Below, in pieces: positions 47,663 to 57,771 of a stretch of DNA of 64,000 nucleotides; positions within the stretch are counted from its first letter, which is position 1; each line of letters begins with the position of its first letter. Origin of the DNA: Laburnicola sp. R22_1 (Eukaryota; Ascomycota; Dothideomycetes; Pleosporales; Didymosphaeriaceae); the NCBI GenBank assembly GCA_014281115.1, contig JACONQ010000014.1:1240001-1304000 (forward strand), in the 5' to 3' direction. The translations under genes were made by a program, and so were the position numbers. The notes below the pieces were generated by a model. It had not been told where the DNA came from. It did no database searches and was given only the letters and a program-made list of their open reading frames with translations.

Positions 47663-48009
47663 CCGCAAAATTTCGCCGCTGCCACCACTTGGGTTGCGAA
47701 TATGCTTACAACTTTATTAAATAGATTTGTAAAAATATAAAAAAATCGTATTCGAAGTATTTAATCGCTTTCTTTATTTATGCTTAAATCACAATCAAGA
47801 TATTGTTATGTTTGTTGTTGTTCTCGCGCCGAACATCGAACCAATGGCTGCTCCGCTTCCTCTTTAGAGCTACTTTCCTCCTCTACAATAATAACCTTCT
47901 GCAATGCGTTTCTTACTTTGCGAATACGTTAAGAGGGCACCTAATTAGCCTGTAAGAGAACTTCTACAAGACTTGCGAAGCGTTTGTTTGGATTAATTGC
48001 AACTTTGCG

Positions 48010-49240
48010 GCGTTTTGGCGGATTTGCTTAATTAACCTGCTTACGCAAGAAAGCAATCTTATAATTTTTTATAGTAACCTCTATTAAGGTACAGTTAAAT
48101 GCCTTAGCGGTAAGCTGAACACATCGTTGTGTAGTTAGTAAGAAGCTCTTTTTAGAAAATAGCTTTACAACATCGCTGCCACATTTTGGCGTCCTAATAT
48201 CCTTAATAGAAGAGGGTGGTGTTGACGGCTGTTCGCGCACCACCACCTAGCGAGAACCTAAGGGCTTCCTTACGTTCTTAGGGTACAGCCCTGTTACTTT
48301 CTACCTAGATCAGACACACTGCTCTTAAAGGCCAATTTTACGCGCTTCTGTATAAAATTTAAGAAACTTAGCCTTCCTAAGCTTTGTTACATCTGTCTTA
48401 GCCCTATACTTGCTAACAAAGCGCCAATACGCCACCTTTAGGCTAGAGAAATAACTAAGATCTAAAGGCTGGAGTATATGTAAAGTATAGGCAGGGATAA
48501 AGAGCAAGTAGACATTATTTATGTAATATGCAGTTATAAATTCGTCTAAGGTATAACTACTATAGCCGTTAATAATAAGCAACTGTGTCTCAGATAGATC
48601 GTTAGGCTTAGTCTGGGGCAAGAACACCTTCTCCAGCCACTTAACAGCAATATTATTACTTGTCCACCTATTTTGCGAGAAGGTAACATGCCAGCAAGGA
48701 TATTAAGTTAAAAACTCCTTCTTAAACCACTGCTCCTGGATGCTCTTAGCCTTAAAGATAACTAAAGGTTTAAGAATAACGCCGAGCGTAGAGATACACT
48801 CTACTATAGAGGTCTAAGTATGGGCATTTATTGTCTTAACTAATACAGCATTAGGGTTTTCTTACAAGGAGCCTATAACAAGCCCATTAACTCCCTGGCC
48901 CTCTATGATACCGCCCTCGTTGGCGTTGTACCTGTGTTGGGGGGGAATCCAGGTCACGGTCTCGTACAGGTCGAATATTTGCCTAATACTTTTAGGAGTG
49001 GCCGCATTTATGCGTTCCCAGCTAGTCCAGCGGCCTAACTTTGACTTAATGGCTGGGCGGCGTCTTATGAATTGACTAGTCTACTCCTTCCCTAAGTTCT
49101 TATGGTTACCCTCTCGCTTAAGAACGGCCGTTGCGATAGCTCGCACTTGGGCATAGGTTAGCGCGTAACTAAGGGCTTCTTAATAGAGAATCCAGCGCTC
49201 TAGATGCTCTTCTTAAATAACTAAAAGCTACTGTGCACTG
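48010..49240 (-). pseudogene. Decayed pogo/Fot-type transposase (minus strand)
   Basis: Reading leftwards from about 49220, a CENP-B-type DNA-binding region is recognisable (RWILY, ALTYAQVRAIATAVLKREG, FIRRRPAIKSKLGRWTS). The DDE domain includes LLIINGYSSYTLDEFI, where the usual Asp of ILDGHGSH is now Asn, and LLFIPAYTLHILQPLDLSYF. The C-terminal segment (48028-48246) resembles the TPK...LFRKIGKA tail of Fot1-like proteins. Numerous stops separate the open pieces. Not functional. Confidence 0.78.
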
Positions 49241-49666
49241 TTGTGGGCATGCAGGTAGGGTTAGGCACTATTAAAGCGGCCGCAAAGAGTGTTGTGTGGT
49301 ACCCTATGTTAAGTAGTAGCAGTGGCCAAAGCGACCCTAGATTTAAGGTCTGCAAGTGCGTTCTAGATATCTCCTTCTATGTAACTAGCTATTTAAAGTT
49401 AGAGAAAACAATGCAAAAGGAAAAATTGAAATTAATAAAGAATTAAGGTTGTAAGAATTATTTTTCAGTCAGCGTGTATAGTTAGGGAGCGCGATTGCGG
49501 GGCTGTCGGAAACTACCCGGTGTCGGAAACTACCCCACCCGACTTATATAGAAAAATATAGATGTTTAAATATTGAAGTTGAGCTTGGTCTGTGCACCAA
49601 TATTGCTAATCGTGATTGCCAATATATCGGCAATAGCCGATATTGGGATCGGTTGTGATTGGTTCG

Positions 49667-49682
49667 ATTGTTGCCAGCTCTG
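49667..49682 (-). repeat. Right terminal inverted repeat of the composite hAT
   Basis: ATTGTTGCCAGCTCTG, the inverse of the left end with one mismatch, directly followed by the duplication GGACCCAG. Confidence 0.85.
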
Positions 49683-49690
49683 GGACCCAG
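49683..49690. repeat. Right 8-bp target duplication of the composite hAT
   Basis: GGACCCAG, identical to 35911-35918. It lies 177 bases before the start codon of the next gene. Confidence 0.88.
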
Positions 49691-49867
49691 GTGTGGTTTT
49701 GCTATGACATCACGTGCCTCGTGTCGGCTCGATAAGTTAGCATCACTTAATCGATCGGCGCACCAGCATCAGCATCAGTATCTACCGTCTACGATACCCT
49801 ATACCTCCCATTCCATTCTCTAATTGCCTGCACTTTCATTAATCTCGTTTGAACCGCGATAAAAGAA

Positions 49868-51149
49868 ATGCTCTCGCAGAAGGCGATACAGCGCGCGGTC
49901 TACACAAGCTGCAGAACATTCTCCACAAGCGCGAGAAGAGACGCTGATTTCACGCATGCGGTCATCGGAGGCGGAGTCGTGGGATTGGCGGTTGCGCGGC
50001 AGTTGCAGGCGAGGGAGGGGGCGTCGACGGTGTTGATTGAGCGGCATGGGGCTGTGGGGACGGAGACGAGTAGTCGGAATTCAGAGGTGTGAAAGTACTT
50101 TTCCTATCGAAATTTCGCCCGGACTGTTGCGGGCACATACATGTCGACTGACCGTAGACCAGGTCATCCACGCAGGCTTGTATTACGGCGCCAACTCGCT
50201 CAAAACACACCTCTGTATTCGGGGCAAGTCGCTGCTGTACTCTCTCTGCGCGAAATACGACATCCCGCACCGTAATACGGGGAAGTGGATTGTAGCGCAG
50301 GACGAGACGCAGCTCGGTGCGCTGAAAGATATCCATGATTTCGCAAAAGAGGTAGATGTGCCCGTGAGGTTTCTAAGCCAGGAGGAGGCGAAGAGGAGAG
50401 AGCCGGATGTGCGCGTTGAAGCGGGCGTGCTGGAGAGTAGTTCGACGGGGATCGTGGATAGTCATGCACTGATGCAGTATCTTGAGGGTGACTTTGAAGA
50501 CAAGGGGGGCATTTGCGCGTTTAAGAGTCCGGTGGTGCGTATTGAGCCTGTGGACTCTGGACGGGGTGGATGGGAGATTACGACGAGGGTAGATGGGGAG
50601 GAAACGACTGTCACGGCTGAGACGCTGGTTAATTCTGCGGGATTGGCGGCGATTGATATTTCGAATATGATTCTACCGAGGGAAAGACATAGGAAACCTT
50701 TCTATGCGAAGGGCACGTATTACAGCTATCCGCTCTCCCACCCGAAACCTTCCACGCTTGTCTACCCCGCCCCTGTCCCTGGCCACGGCGGCCTCGGAAC
50801 CCATCTCACGCTCGACATGGCGGGTCGCATACGCTTCGGGCCGGACGTCGAGTGGACGTCTTCGCCTAATGACTACACGCCTAACAAAGCCAACCTTGAC
50901 GCTGCGCTCGACGACATTCAAACGTATCTTCCTAATATTGATAGGAGTGCGATAGGCCTGGATTATGTGGGTATTCGGCCGAAGCTGGGGCGGGCGAGTG
51001 CGACGAGTGGCGGGAAGGGGTTCATGGATTTTTGGATCGTGAAGGAGGAGGGGTTCGAGGGGTTTGTCAATCTTTTGGGAATTGAGAGTCCGGGATTGAC
51101 GAGTAGTTTGGCTATCGCGGAGACGGTGGAGGGGTTGTTGTACCGATAA
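49868..51149 (+). CDS. L-2-hydroxyglutarate dehydrogenase-like FAD oxidoreductase
   Basis: Two exons (49868-50086, 50163-51149) join in phase 0 (NSE to VIHAGLYY), giving 401 residues. The first 25 residues are basic and hydroxylated, as in a mitochondrial targeting sequence. The FAD-binding motif [17 protein letters not shown] (about 30-46) opens a DAO-type fold. [13 protein letters not shown] and VGIRPKL are typical of the L2HGDH family, which oxidises L-2-hydroxyglutarate to 2-oxoglutarate in mitochondria. The hAT insertion ends 178 bp upstream of the ATG, so the native promoter beyond that distance has been displaced by 13.8 kb. The gene converges on the ankyrin gene, with stop codons only 9 bp apart. 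Confidence 0.9.
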
Positions 51150-51158
51150 TGTAGAAGG

Positions 51159-52784
51159 TCATTTGACAAGTCCGAGAAACGTGTCTTTGATATACTTCGC
51201 CAGCAATTGTGCGCATTCGTCATGCCCATTCTCTTCGGCGAGCATTTGGGGTGTCTTGTGTGTGCCCTTGAGGTCTCTCGACACACTCAGTGGATGTACC
51301 CTTAGTCTCCCGCTAGTATTGAGACTGAGAAGGTACTCCACGCCTTCAAGGAACCCACCCCGAGCTGCCTCAGCTAGCGGTGAGCGTCTGTAACCGGCTT
51401 GGTCCACGATAGAGACTTTTTCTAGGATACGCATGGCGTCGAGACGTTTATAGAATACTGCCCACCAAAAAGGCGTGCCGGACAATGCATCCGATAGATG
51501 CACGATGTCGAGATTGTCCGCAATTGCCTGGACAACTCTAAGATGATCATGCCCCAGAGCCGCTTTGAAAGCTTTCATTACGTCTTGTCCGGTGAGCTCA
51601 GCTTCAGGACAGACGAATTTGTTGCGGCCCCATTGGAACTTGTAGCGGAAAAGGTAGAACTCGATGATGTTGCTGTGTCCACAACTTGCTGCCCATACAA
51701 AGAAGGTGTGATAACGGTTGTCTCGGCGTGACAGCATGGAGGAAGCGATGCCTGACCTCTCATAGTATAAGAGCAAGTTGCGGAAGTTGTTGAGGTGGCC
51801 TCTACTAGCAACAATGTGAAGTGGTGACAACCCAGAGAGAGTGCTAGCGTCGGAGACTAACTCTTTTGCTATCAATGCATTGACTGTGTCTTCATCATCC
51901 CGTGCGCAAGCTGCTTGTAGAATCGTCCGATGTAAATAATCCTCTCGGTCTTCCTTGATGTCTAGACAGACATTTTGCAGTCCACCGTCATATTCGAGGA
52001 GCGCAACCGATCGATGAAGAAAGTCCTTTGAGTTCAGCTTCCGGATGTGATCTCTTATTGAGTCGTGCTTCAAAAGCTTTGCGGGGATGAAACACGGCAG
52101 TTGACAGATGTCGACCTCGTCTGGAAGGGTCTGCCCACAGTAGTCAAAGTCAAATGTCTTCTTGATATCCGAGAGAAATTCTTGCAAAAATTCTTGCTGA
52201 CATCGAATGAAGGTTGAAATGTGCTCCTCTACGAGCTCTGGCCTGAGCAAAAATTGTTGCAATAAAAGGACGACGATCATTCCTGAATGACCACCATTCA
52301 AATATCGATACAACACTTCCGGTTCTAGAGGCCATTCTCTCATCGAAGCGCGCGAGAAATCGGCGAGATCCAGGGATGCTATCATAGCTATTTTGCTGAT
52401 CGGGGCATCTCTGATCTCTGTTTGAAGGAGTTTGACAAGACATCGATAGCGCCACCATTCACCCTTCAGTTTTTGTGCGTGCCAATTCCACGTTGGATCG
52501 TGCTCTTCTCCGAGCGACTGGAATTCTTCACAGGCAAAAATTGCCATGGAATGTAAGCTTAGAAGATGCAAACTGACAGTCTTAGCTAATTTCTCCAGAA
52601 AAGTACGAGGACCAACATACGCACGTCGATCCCGCGCATCATCGTAAACACCCGAGGGAATTCGCTCAATTGTCGACGTTTGCACGATCTCATAGCGCTC
52701 ATCAGCTTTAAGACGTGGTTGTCTTTGTTTCCGTGGAGGTGGTAGTTCCGTTCTCGGCGCAATGGGATGAACTGCTTTAGGCAT
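51159..52784 (-). CDS. Ankyrin-repeat protein, 541 residues
   Basis: An intronless frame starts at ATG 52782-52784. The N-terminal half (about 1-285) is largely helical with no family I recognise. Ankyrin repeats occupy about 290-530, with the clearest units LSGLSPLHIVASRGHLNNFR, YRRSPLAEAARGGFLEGVEYL and KTPQMLAEENGHDECAQLL. Such domains mediate protein contacts; the partner is unknown. Its 3' end lies within 10 bp of the L2HGDH-like stop, so the transcripts must overlap. It could be a cytoplasmic regulator or NLR-like remnant, but no nucleotide-binding motif is visible. Confidence 0.8.
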   Translation of the reverse strand: MPKAVHPIAPRTELPPPRKQRQPRLKADERYEIVQTSTIERIPSGVYDDARDRRAYVGPRTFLEKLAKTVSLHLLSLHSMAIFACEEFQSLGEEHDPTWNWHAQKLKGEWWRYRCLVKLLQTEIRDAPISKIAMIASLDLADFSRASMREWPLEPEVLYRYLNGGHSGMIVVLLLQQFLLRPELVEEHISTFIRCQQEFLQEFLSDIKKTFDFDYCGQTLPDEVDICQLPCFIPAKLLKHDSIRDHIRKLNSKDFLHRSVALLEYDGGLQNVCLDIKEDREDYLHRTILQAACARDDEDTVNALIAKELVSDASTLSGLSPLHIVASRGHLNNFRNLLLYYERSGIASSMLSRRDNRYHTFFVWAASCGHSNIIEFYLFRYKFQWGRNKFVCPEAELTGQDVMKAFKAALGHDHLRVVQAIADNLDIVHLSDALSGTPFWWAVFYKRLDAMRILEKVSIVDQAGYRRSPLAEAARGGFLEGVEYLLSLNTSGRLRVHPLSVSRDLKGTHKTPQMLAEENGHDECAQLLAKYIKDTFLGLVK

Positions 52785-53477
52785 TACGAAATGCGATACT
52801 GATCGATTTTGGTGGAAGAAAGTCGACGAAAAGTATGGTTTCCAGCTGGAGGGAAGTGTGTTGGCTTTTTAACACTCTTCACCGGTGTGGCATGCAGGGT
52901 GGCTTTCCCCGGGCCAATAAGATTCTCGACGCACTGTGCGAATACGGCGGGTATGCTAGGCAGCCTGACAGTCCGGGATACGGTAGGTGAGACCAAACAG
53001 CATCGTATCGCAATCCGCAGACAAGGAAATATGCAATGTGGTGCCTGTGCCGCAATCATGGTAAGGTCAGCCAACCAGAATCAGTACGCACTGCAATGCG
53101 AAAGCCTAATCTTCAAGGAAGGGTTCGCCTTGGTTGTCCTTCGCTAAGCAAGCCAACGAGCTGTCGCGCGCATTCAGTGCGAGCGACAAGACCTCAATGT
53201 TCGATGTCGTTACAGTCTGGAGGCTCAGCTTTGGGAATAAGCCAATAACGCACTGAACGCAGTGGACGCAGTGGACAGCTTGCACACACCGTTAGCCATG
53301 GATCAACGCAAGGTCTGCCAACCGTCCCAGCGTCGCATAAATATAAATGCTGCTTTCCTACCAGCAGTACGGATTCTTCGAACAAACTGGTCATCTTTTC
53401 AAATTCATCACGACGGTGACCTAAAGTACTCCATCACCCATTTTACTCGACTTTTGTCCTCCACAACAGTTTTCGAA
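52785..53477. other. Intergenic DNA between the ankyrin gene and the small membrane protein
   Basis: Likely promoter space for both flanking genes. Open frames at 52784-53074 (-) and 52809-53147 (+) overlap fully and show no motif. Confidence 0.4.
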
Positions 53478-53778
53478 ATGAAATACTTAGTCCTCAACCT
53501 AGGACCCCGTGGCGAGAATACCAAGGATGCTTTCTTGTTCGGGGTATCGCAGACCACTTTTGGAGCACTTGCCGCACTCATTGCGTGCCTGGCATTTATA
53601 TTTGCTCTCTGGAAGTTCCGACGACAGTACCGCGAATACAGACGCCGCCGCCAACAGGGTGATACGCTTTTCGAGCTGGAGGCCCATCTTCCTGAGGTAC
53701 GTTGGCTCGACGAGGCAAGGCATCAAAGCCTGCAACTGACTATGTGTTTCTCAGAGATCTAGATCAACAATGGCGTAA
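53478..53778 (+). CDS. Small single-pass membrane protein, 80 residues
   Basis: Exon 1 (53478-53696) ends at a strong GTACGT donor; a branch-like CTGAC and a TCAG acceptor bring the frame to exon 2 (53755-53778), ending at TAA. The protein has one hydrophobic segment (TTFGALAALIACLAFIFALW, about residues 27-46) followed by a dense basic stretch (KFRRQYREYRRRR) and a short acidic tail. The charge pattern predicts a lumenal or extracellular N-terminus and a cytosolic C-terminus. No family recognised. An alternative reading is unspliced with a longer upstream start at 53262, which I consider less likely. Confidence 0.42.
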
Positions 53779-54479
53779 GGGGAGTCTACGAGCACGAATG
53801 CCTGAATTGAGGCACTCGCTAGTTGGTTATAGTACATTGAAAAGTCCCGGGTCTCAATTGTTCGACTAAGACACGACTAACAATGTGTTTGTATAGGCTA
53901 GGACAACATTTGGGGACATTTGATGCACGATACCGGTGGGATGAAAGATCGAGTATGTTTAAACAAGACCTGGGGATGCGTTTGCAAATCGCAAGGTTCG
54001 TAGTACATCGTATGCTACCTTAGACAGTGTATTCTATCCGTCCATATGTGTACTCTGCTTTCGTGGCTCCCAATTTCGCCGTGGTACTTATGGTTTCCCT
54101 TTTACTAATATAATCTTTGAATTGGCCATGTAGAGGATGTGGAAATAGGAAGGATCAAATGGTGGCCGCTTCTTAGGAACTAGGCTTTGGAGTCTAGCAA
54201 GTGGAAGACCACAGGACAGCTTGGGGAAGAGAGTCCGTGAAGAGCTGGCGAGGCGCTCGGGCCAGGGGCAGGGATGACATCACACGAACTAAAAGAAAGT
54301 GCGACACGGCGAAGCAGGCAGGAACGCGCCACAAGGCTGGCGGCCCTCTTCTACTTGCTCTACCCCCCATCCCCACGCCTCCGCCATCGCCATCGCCATC
54401 GCCATGGCCATCGCCATGTCGCCCAGCCGCCGGTAACCGTCTCGTCTGCCCCCACCCCCTTTTCTCCTCCCTCGAGCAC
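53779..54479. other. Upstream region of the PTEN-like gene
   Basis: No gene recognised in 53779-54190. The rest is probably the 5' leader of the PTEN-like gene, including six or so near-perfect CCATCG hexamers (about 54383-54417). Confidence 0.45.
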
Positions 54480-56402
54480 ATGGTCAGTATGATGCAGGAA
54501 TGCGCCTGCCGAGTGCAGCCCCTCGGCTGACTTTTGCTAGGCGTCGCTTCTCCGCCAGATCGTGGCGGGCCCGCGGGCCAGGCACCCCGAAGCCGGCCTC
54601 GACCTGTGCTATGTCACAGACAACAGTCAGTAGTGCGCTTTTCACCATAGCAGCGAGCCGCGCTCAATGAAGGCACAGTCATCGCAACGTCGGGCCCCAG
54701 CGGCACCTACCCGCAGCGCGCCTACCGCAACCCGCTCGATGCGCTCGTCAAGTTCCTCGACTCCAAGCACGGCGACGACTGGGCCATATGGGAGTTCCGC
54801 GCCGAAGGAACGGGCTACCCCGACTCAGACGTCTACGACCGCATCTACCACTACCCCTTCCCCGACCACCACCCGCCGCCCTTCGCCCTCATCCCGCACA
54901 TCATGGCCTCGATGCGCAACTGGCTGCATGAGAAGGAAGGCAGGGTGGTGGTGGTGCACTGCAAGGCTGGAAAAGGAAGGTCCGGGACCGCCAGCTGCAG
55001 CTACCTGATCAGCGAAGACGGGTGGCCGGCCGAGAAAGCGCTGCAGCGCTTCACCGAGCGCAGGATGAGGCCGAGCATGGGCAAGGGCGTCAGCATCCCG
55101 AGCCAGCTGAGGTGGATTGGCTACGTGGATCGCTGGGCGAAGCACGGCAAAATCTACGTCGAGCGGCAGATCGAGATACTCGAGGTCCACTGTTGGGGGT
55201 TACGAGACGGAGTCAAGATCCAGATTGAAGGCTTTGTCGAGGACGGCAAGCTGATTAAGAGTTTCCATACCTTCACTCGTGATGAGCGGGAGATTGTCCG
55301 AGGCGAGGTCAAGACCACAACCATGTCGCAAGCCGTACAGGAGGTCATGTACAAGAATGGGCTGGGACGCCCTGTCAGCAAGGTGTCAGGCGCGAAAGAG
55401 AAGAGCGAAGAGAAGAGCGAAGAGAAGAGCCAAACAGACAAGGAGGCCTTTGAGCGAGCTCACCAGTCCTCCCCCGACGACGCAACAGCAAGCAAAGAGG
55501 ACGAGGCCCAGGACATGGACACCGGCGACGTTGTCTTTCGCCCTGCGAAGCGTGTGGTTCTGCCCACCAACGACATCAACCTCGACATCGAGCGCCGCAA
55601 CAAAGCTGCCTTTGACGTAACTATGGTCACGGCTGTTGCTCACGTCTGGTTCAACGCCTTCTTTGAGGGCAATGGCCCAGAACAAAACGGCGTTCCTGAC
55701 GAGGCAGGCGTATTCGAAATCACATGGGAGGCTATGGACGGCATCAAGGGGTCTTCTAGGAAAGGGACTCAAGCATTCGAGAAGGTCGCGGTGGTCTGGA
55801 AAGCTCTTCCTTCCGAGGATGGGCCGGGCGTCGTCATCACCGAGCCAAGAGAGGGTGAGGAGGTGAAGCAGTCTTCCCCTGCCGATTGGAAGGGTCGACA
55901 TCACGTAACCCCCAGCGATGACAAGGATCTAGGCATGCGCATATCGAGCCCGAGAGACTCAAACACCGACCTCAGCAGCGCGAGCAGCATCAAGAGCCAG
56001 AAATCCGACTTCATCCCGCACGTACTCTCGAAATCGTGCCGCACCAGCGAAGACAGCAATACAAAGGATGTCAAATCACATGGCCCGGATGGCGAGGACA
56101 TGGTCAGTGGGTCCAGTGATAGCAGCGCCAACGGGAGCGGAAGCGGCCCGGACACAACCTCCCCCACCGTGCCAAGCCAACCCGATGGCGCATCGTATGT
56201 CCAGGCGGACGGAGCACTCAGTCCTATCGCTGAGCGGCTGCAGTCTTCCAAGTCGCACACGGGCGGAGTGGCGGGCATTGTGAGCGGCGTGCAGCACGTT
56301 TCTACGGACGACCTCCCTGATGGACGGCCGGAAGTCGAAATGAAGAACGCCAAAGAGCACAGTCTGTTCCACTTGGGCAAGGGGAAATCTATGAGCTCGT
56401 AG
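54480..56402 (+). CDS. PTEN-type dual-specificity/lipid phosphatase
   Basis: Three coding exons: 54480-54482 (the ATG alone), 54541-54625 and 54679-56402, giving 603 residues. The join MASLLRQIVAGPRARHPEAGLDLCYVTDN-IIATS follows the conserved PTEN start. The phosphatase loop HCKAGKGRSG has the nucleophile at Cys124 and Arg at 130. A PFPDHHPPP segment lies upstream. PTEN enzymes dephosphorylate PI(3,4,5)P3 at membranes and oppose PI3-kinase signalling. A C2-like region follows (about 190-400, containing EVHCWGLRDGVKIQIEGFV and HVWFNAFFEG), interrupted by an insert of Glu/Lys/Ser repeats (about 265-310). The Ser/Asp-rich tail (430-603) looks disordered. Loop and lysines are as in lipid phosphatases, with Ser in place of the usual Thr. 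Confidence 0.93.
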
Positions 56403-57771
56403 CCCGGTGGATGTGTGTCGGCGGTAATGGGTAGGTATCGCATGATCAGCATTTACCGGCGTTCGTGTGGTTGGATCCGCGCCATCGGATTCGGGAGGAT
56501 TCTGGTACTATTGGCGCCGTGTGCAGTAACAGGGGAACGGTTCGACTTGTACGACGGGCCCGCGGGGCCTTTTCTTCGGTTATACCACACGGTAAGCGGG
56601 TTGTGGCGTTAGATAGACGGCGCAGCGTCGCGCATTCTTCTCTATGGATGTATCATCGGCTTCAAATATGGCTCTGGCGTCGTCAGCAGCGAAAGTGAGG
56701 CGAACGGTTTTGGATGTCTTCGCAGCAAAGGCGGTGAGGGCGGCCGGCTGCAGACGGCTAGCGCGTGCGCATGTGTAGCCAGTCGCCAGGACACACGCTC
56801 GTTTGTGCTCCCACGAACTGGCCGAGTCCTGGTCATGGATGGCGGCAAACGGCTAGGCGCGTTTCCCCCCTTATTCAGACACCTGATTGCGACCGCTGGG
56901 CACCCCGATCCGCGAGTGAGGCCTGCATACCGAGAATGCCACCATCGCTCATTCGTCCCCACGGCTGGACGCCTGCAACACGGGTCGTTTAGCCTTGCAA
57001 GATGCTGAGTACTCCCAGGTGCCGGCACGGGATGGCATGCATTGATGATTGTGCAAGCTCGAGGCGCTGACCCTATAAAGGGTTGACGTGAGCCACTCGC
57101 AGATGCGTGATTTTGGAGCCTTGCCATTCGGACAGGCAGGTAGGGGTTTTGGAAGAGATATTACTTACCAATCTGTCGTCCTCTCTCTCTCGGTTGAGCG
57201 AGTAGCGCGCTTTGACGTTGGCAGGGTAGTGAGGCTGAGCAGAACTATTGGGTGAGTAGTTCACCGGTTTGGCTGCCATCTTCGAACCTCAGGCTTCGTG
57301 GTCGCACTTGGTGCACCAGGCAGAAGGTTTCCGGCGAGATCACCCTTTTCAAGCCAGTCGTCACCCTTGTCGTTCGCCCTTTGATATACGACATTGGAGC
57401 CTAGGCATCCCAGGCTGAGCACCATTCTTTGCATTGGATTGGCCTGGTCCTCGCCTTGCTACGTTACGCGCTTCTAGCTTTTATTGCTCAGCAGAATTTC
57501 CTCACCGGCGTGAGATCCACGTTCTATTTAATCCACCTGTCCGAACGGCTCTCTATCTCGGGAACGTCAGCACTGTCTCCAGGCAGCCCAGATTTTGGTC
57601 CCGCGTAACATCTGAACCGGGGCGCTGTTGACTATTTCGACTATAAATATACGAAAACACATAAACCTCCAATAGCCCTCACCAACAACATCAATAAAGC
57701 GCGTGGTTTTACGAGCGCCCGAATAGTCGATCAACTACCACCATCCCATCCTTACACTTCCACAACACCAT
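56403..57771. other. Intergenic DNA; one weak exon candidate
   Basis: A minus-strand frame starting at 57279 (MAAKPVNYSPNSSAQPHYP) reaches a consensus GTAAGT donor near 57170, as a short first exon would. No convincing second exon was found down to 56640, so it is not called as a gene. The remaining sequence has no recognised features. The stretch next to 57771 includes a TATA-like TATAAATAT near 57641. Confidence 0.3.

Larger units (their letters stand above)
47620..49544 (-). mobile_element. Second pogo/Fot-type transposon, near the right hAT end
   Basis: The 1925-bp insert is flanked by TA (47618-47619, 49545-49546) and inverted repeats beginning AGTCGGGTGGGG. As in the first pogo element, each repeat contains two tandem 17-bp units (left: 47629-47645 and 47646-47662, GGGTAGTTTCCGACACC). 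The transposase lies on the minus strand. It sits 138 bp from the right hAT tip. Confidence 0.87.
35919..49682 (+). mobile_element. Composite 13.8-kb hAT element with three nested insertions
   Basis: The ends read CAGTGCTGGCAACAAT (left) and, reverse-complemented, CAGAGCTGGCAACAAT (right), 15 of 16 identical, with looser similarity further in (GAACCAATC, CCGATAT, GCCAATAT). The 8-bp duplication is exact. The element carries a hAT transposase gene (38203-40278) and a DUF3716-like gene (46816-47444), both on the plus strand. It is interrupted by a pogo/Fot element (35966-38096), a LINE (40343-46571) and a second pogo/Fot element (47620-49544), each with its own target duplication. Removing these leaves about 3.4 kb, a normal hAT size. 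The CGTACG palindrome is abundant only in the hAT-specific parts, independently tying the separated pieces together. Confidence 0.87.

Noticed and set aside
35919..49682. Starship-type giant element carrying cargo
   Set aside because: No tyrosine recombinase (DUF3435) captain gene is present, and the ends and 8-bp duplication are those of a hAT element.
57073..57279. Possible first exon on the minus strand (MAAKPVNYSPNSSAQ...)
   Set aside because: A good donor is present but no second exon could be found, so it is mentioned only as a weak candidate.
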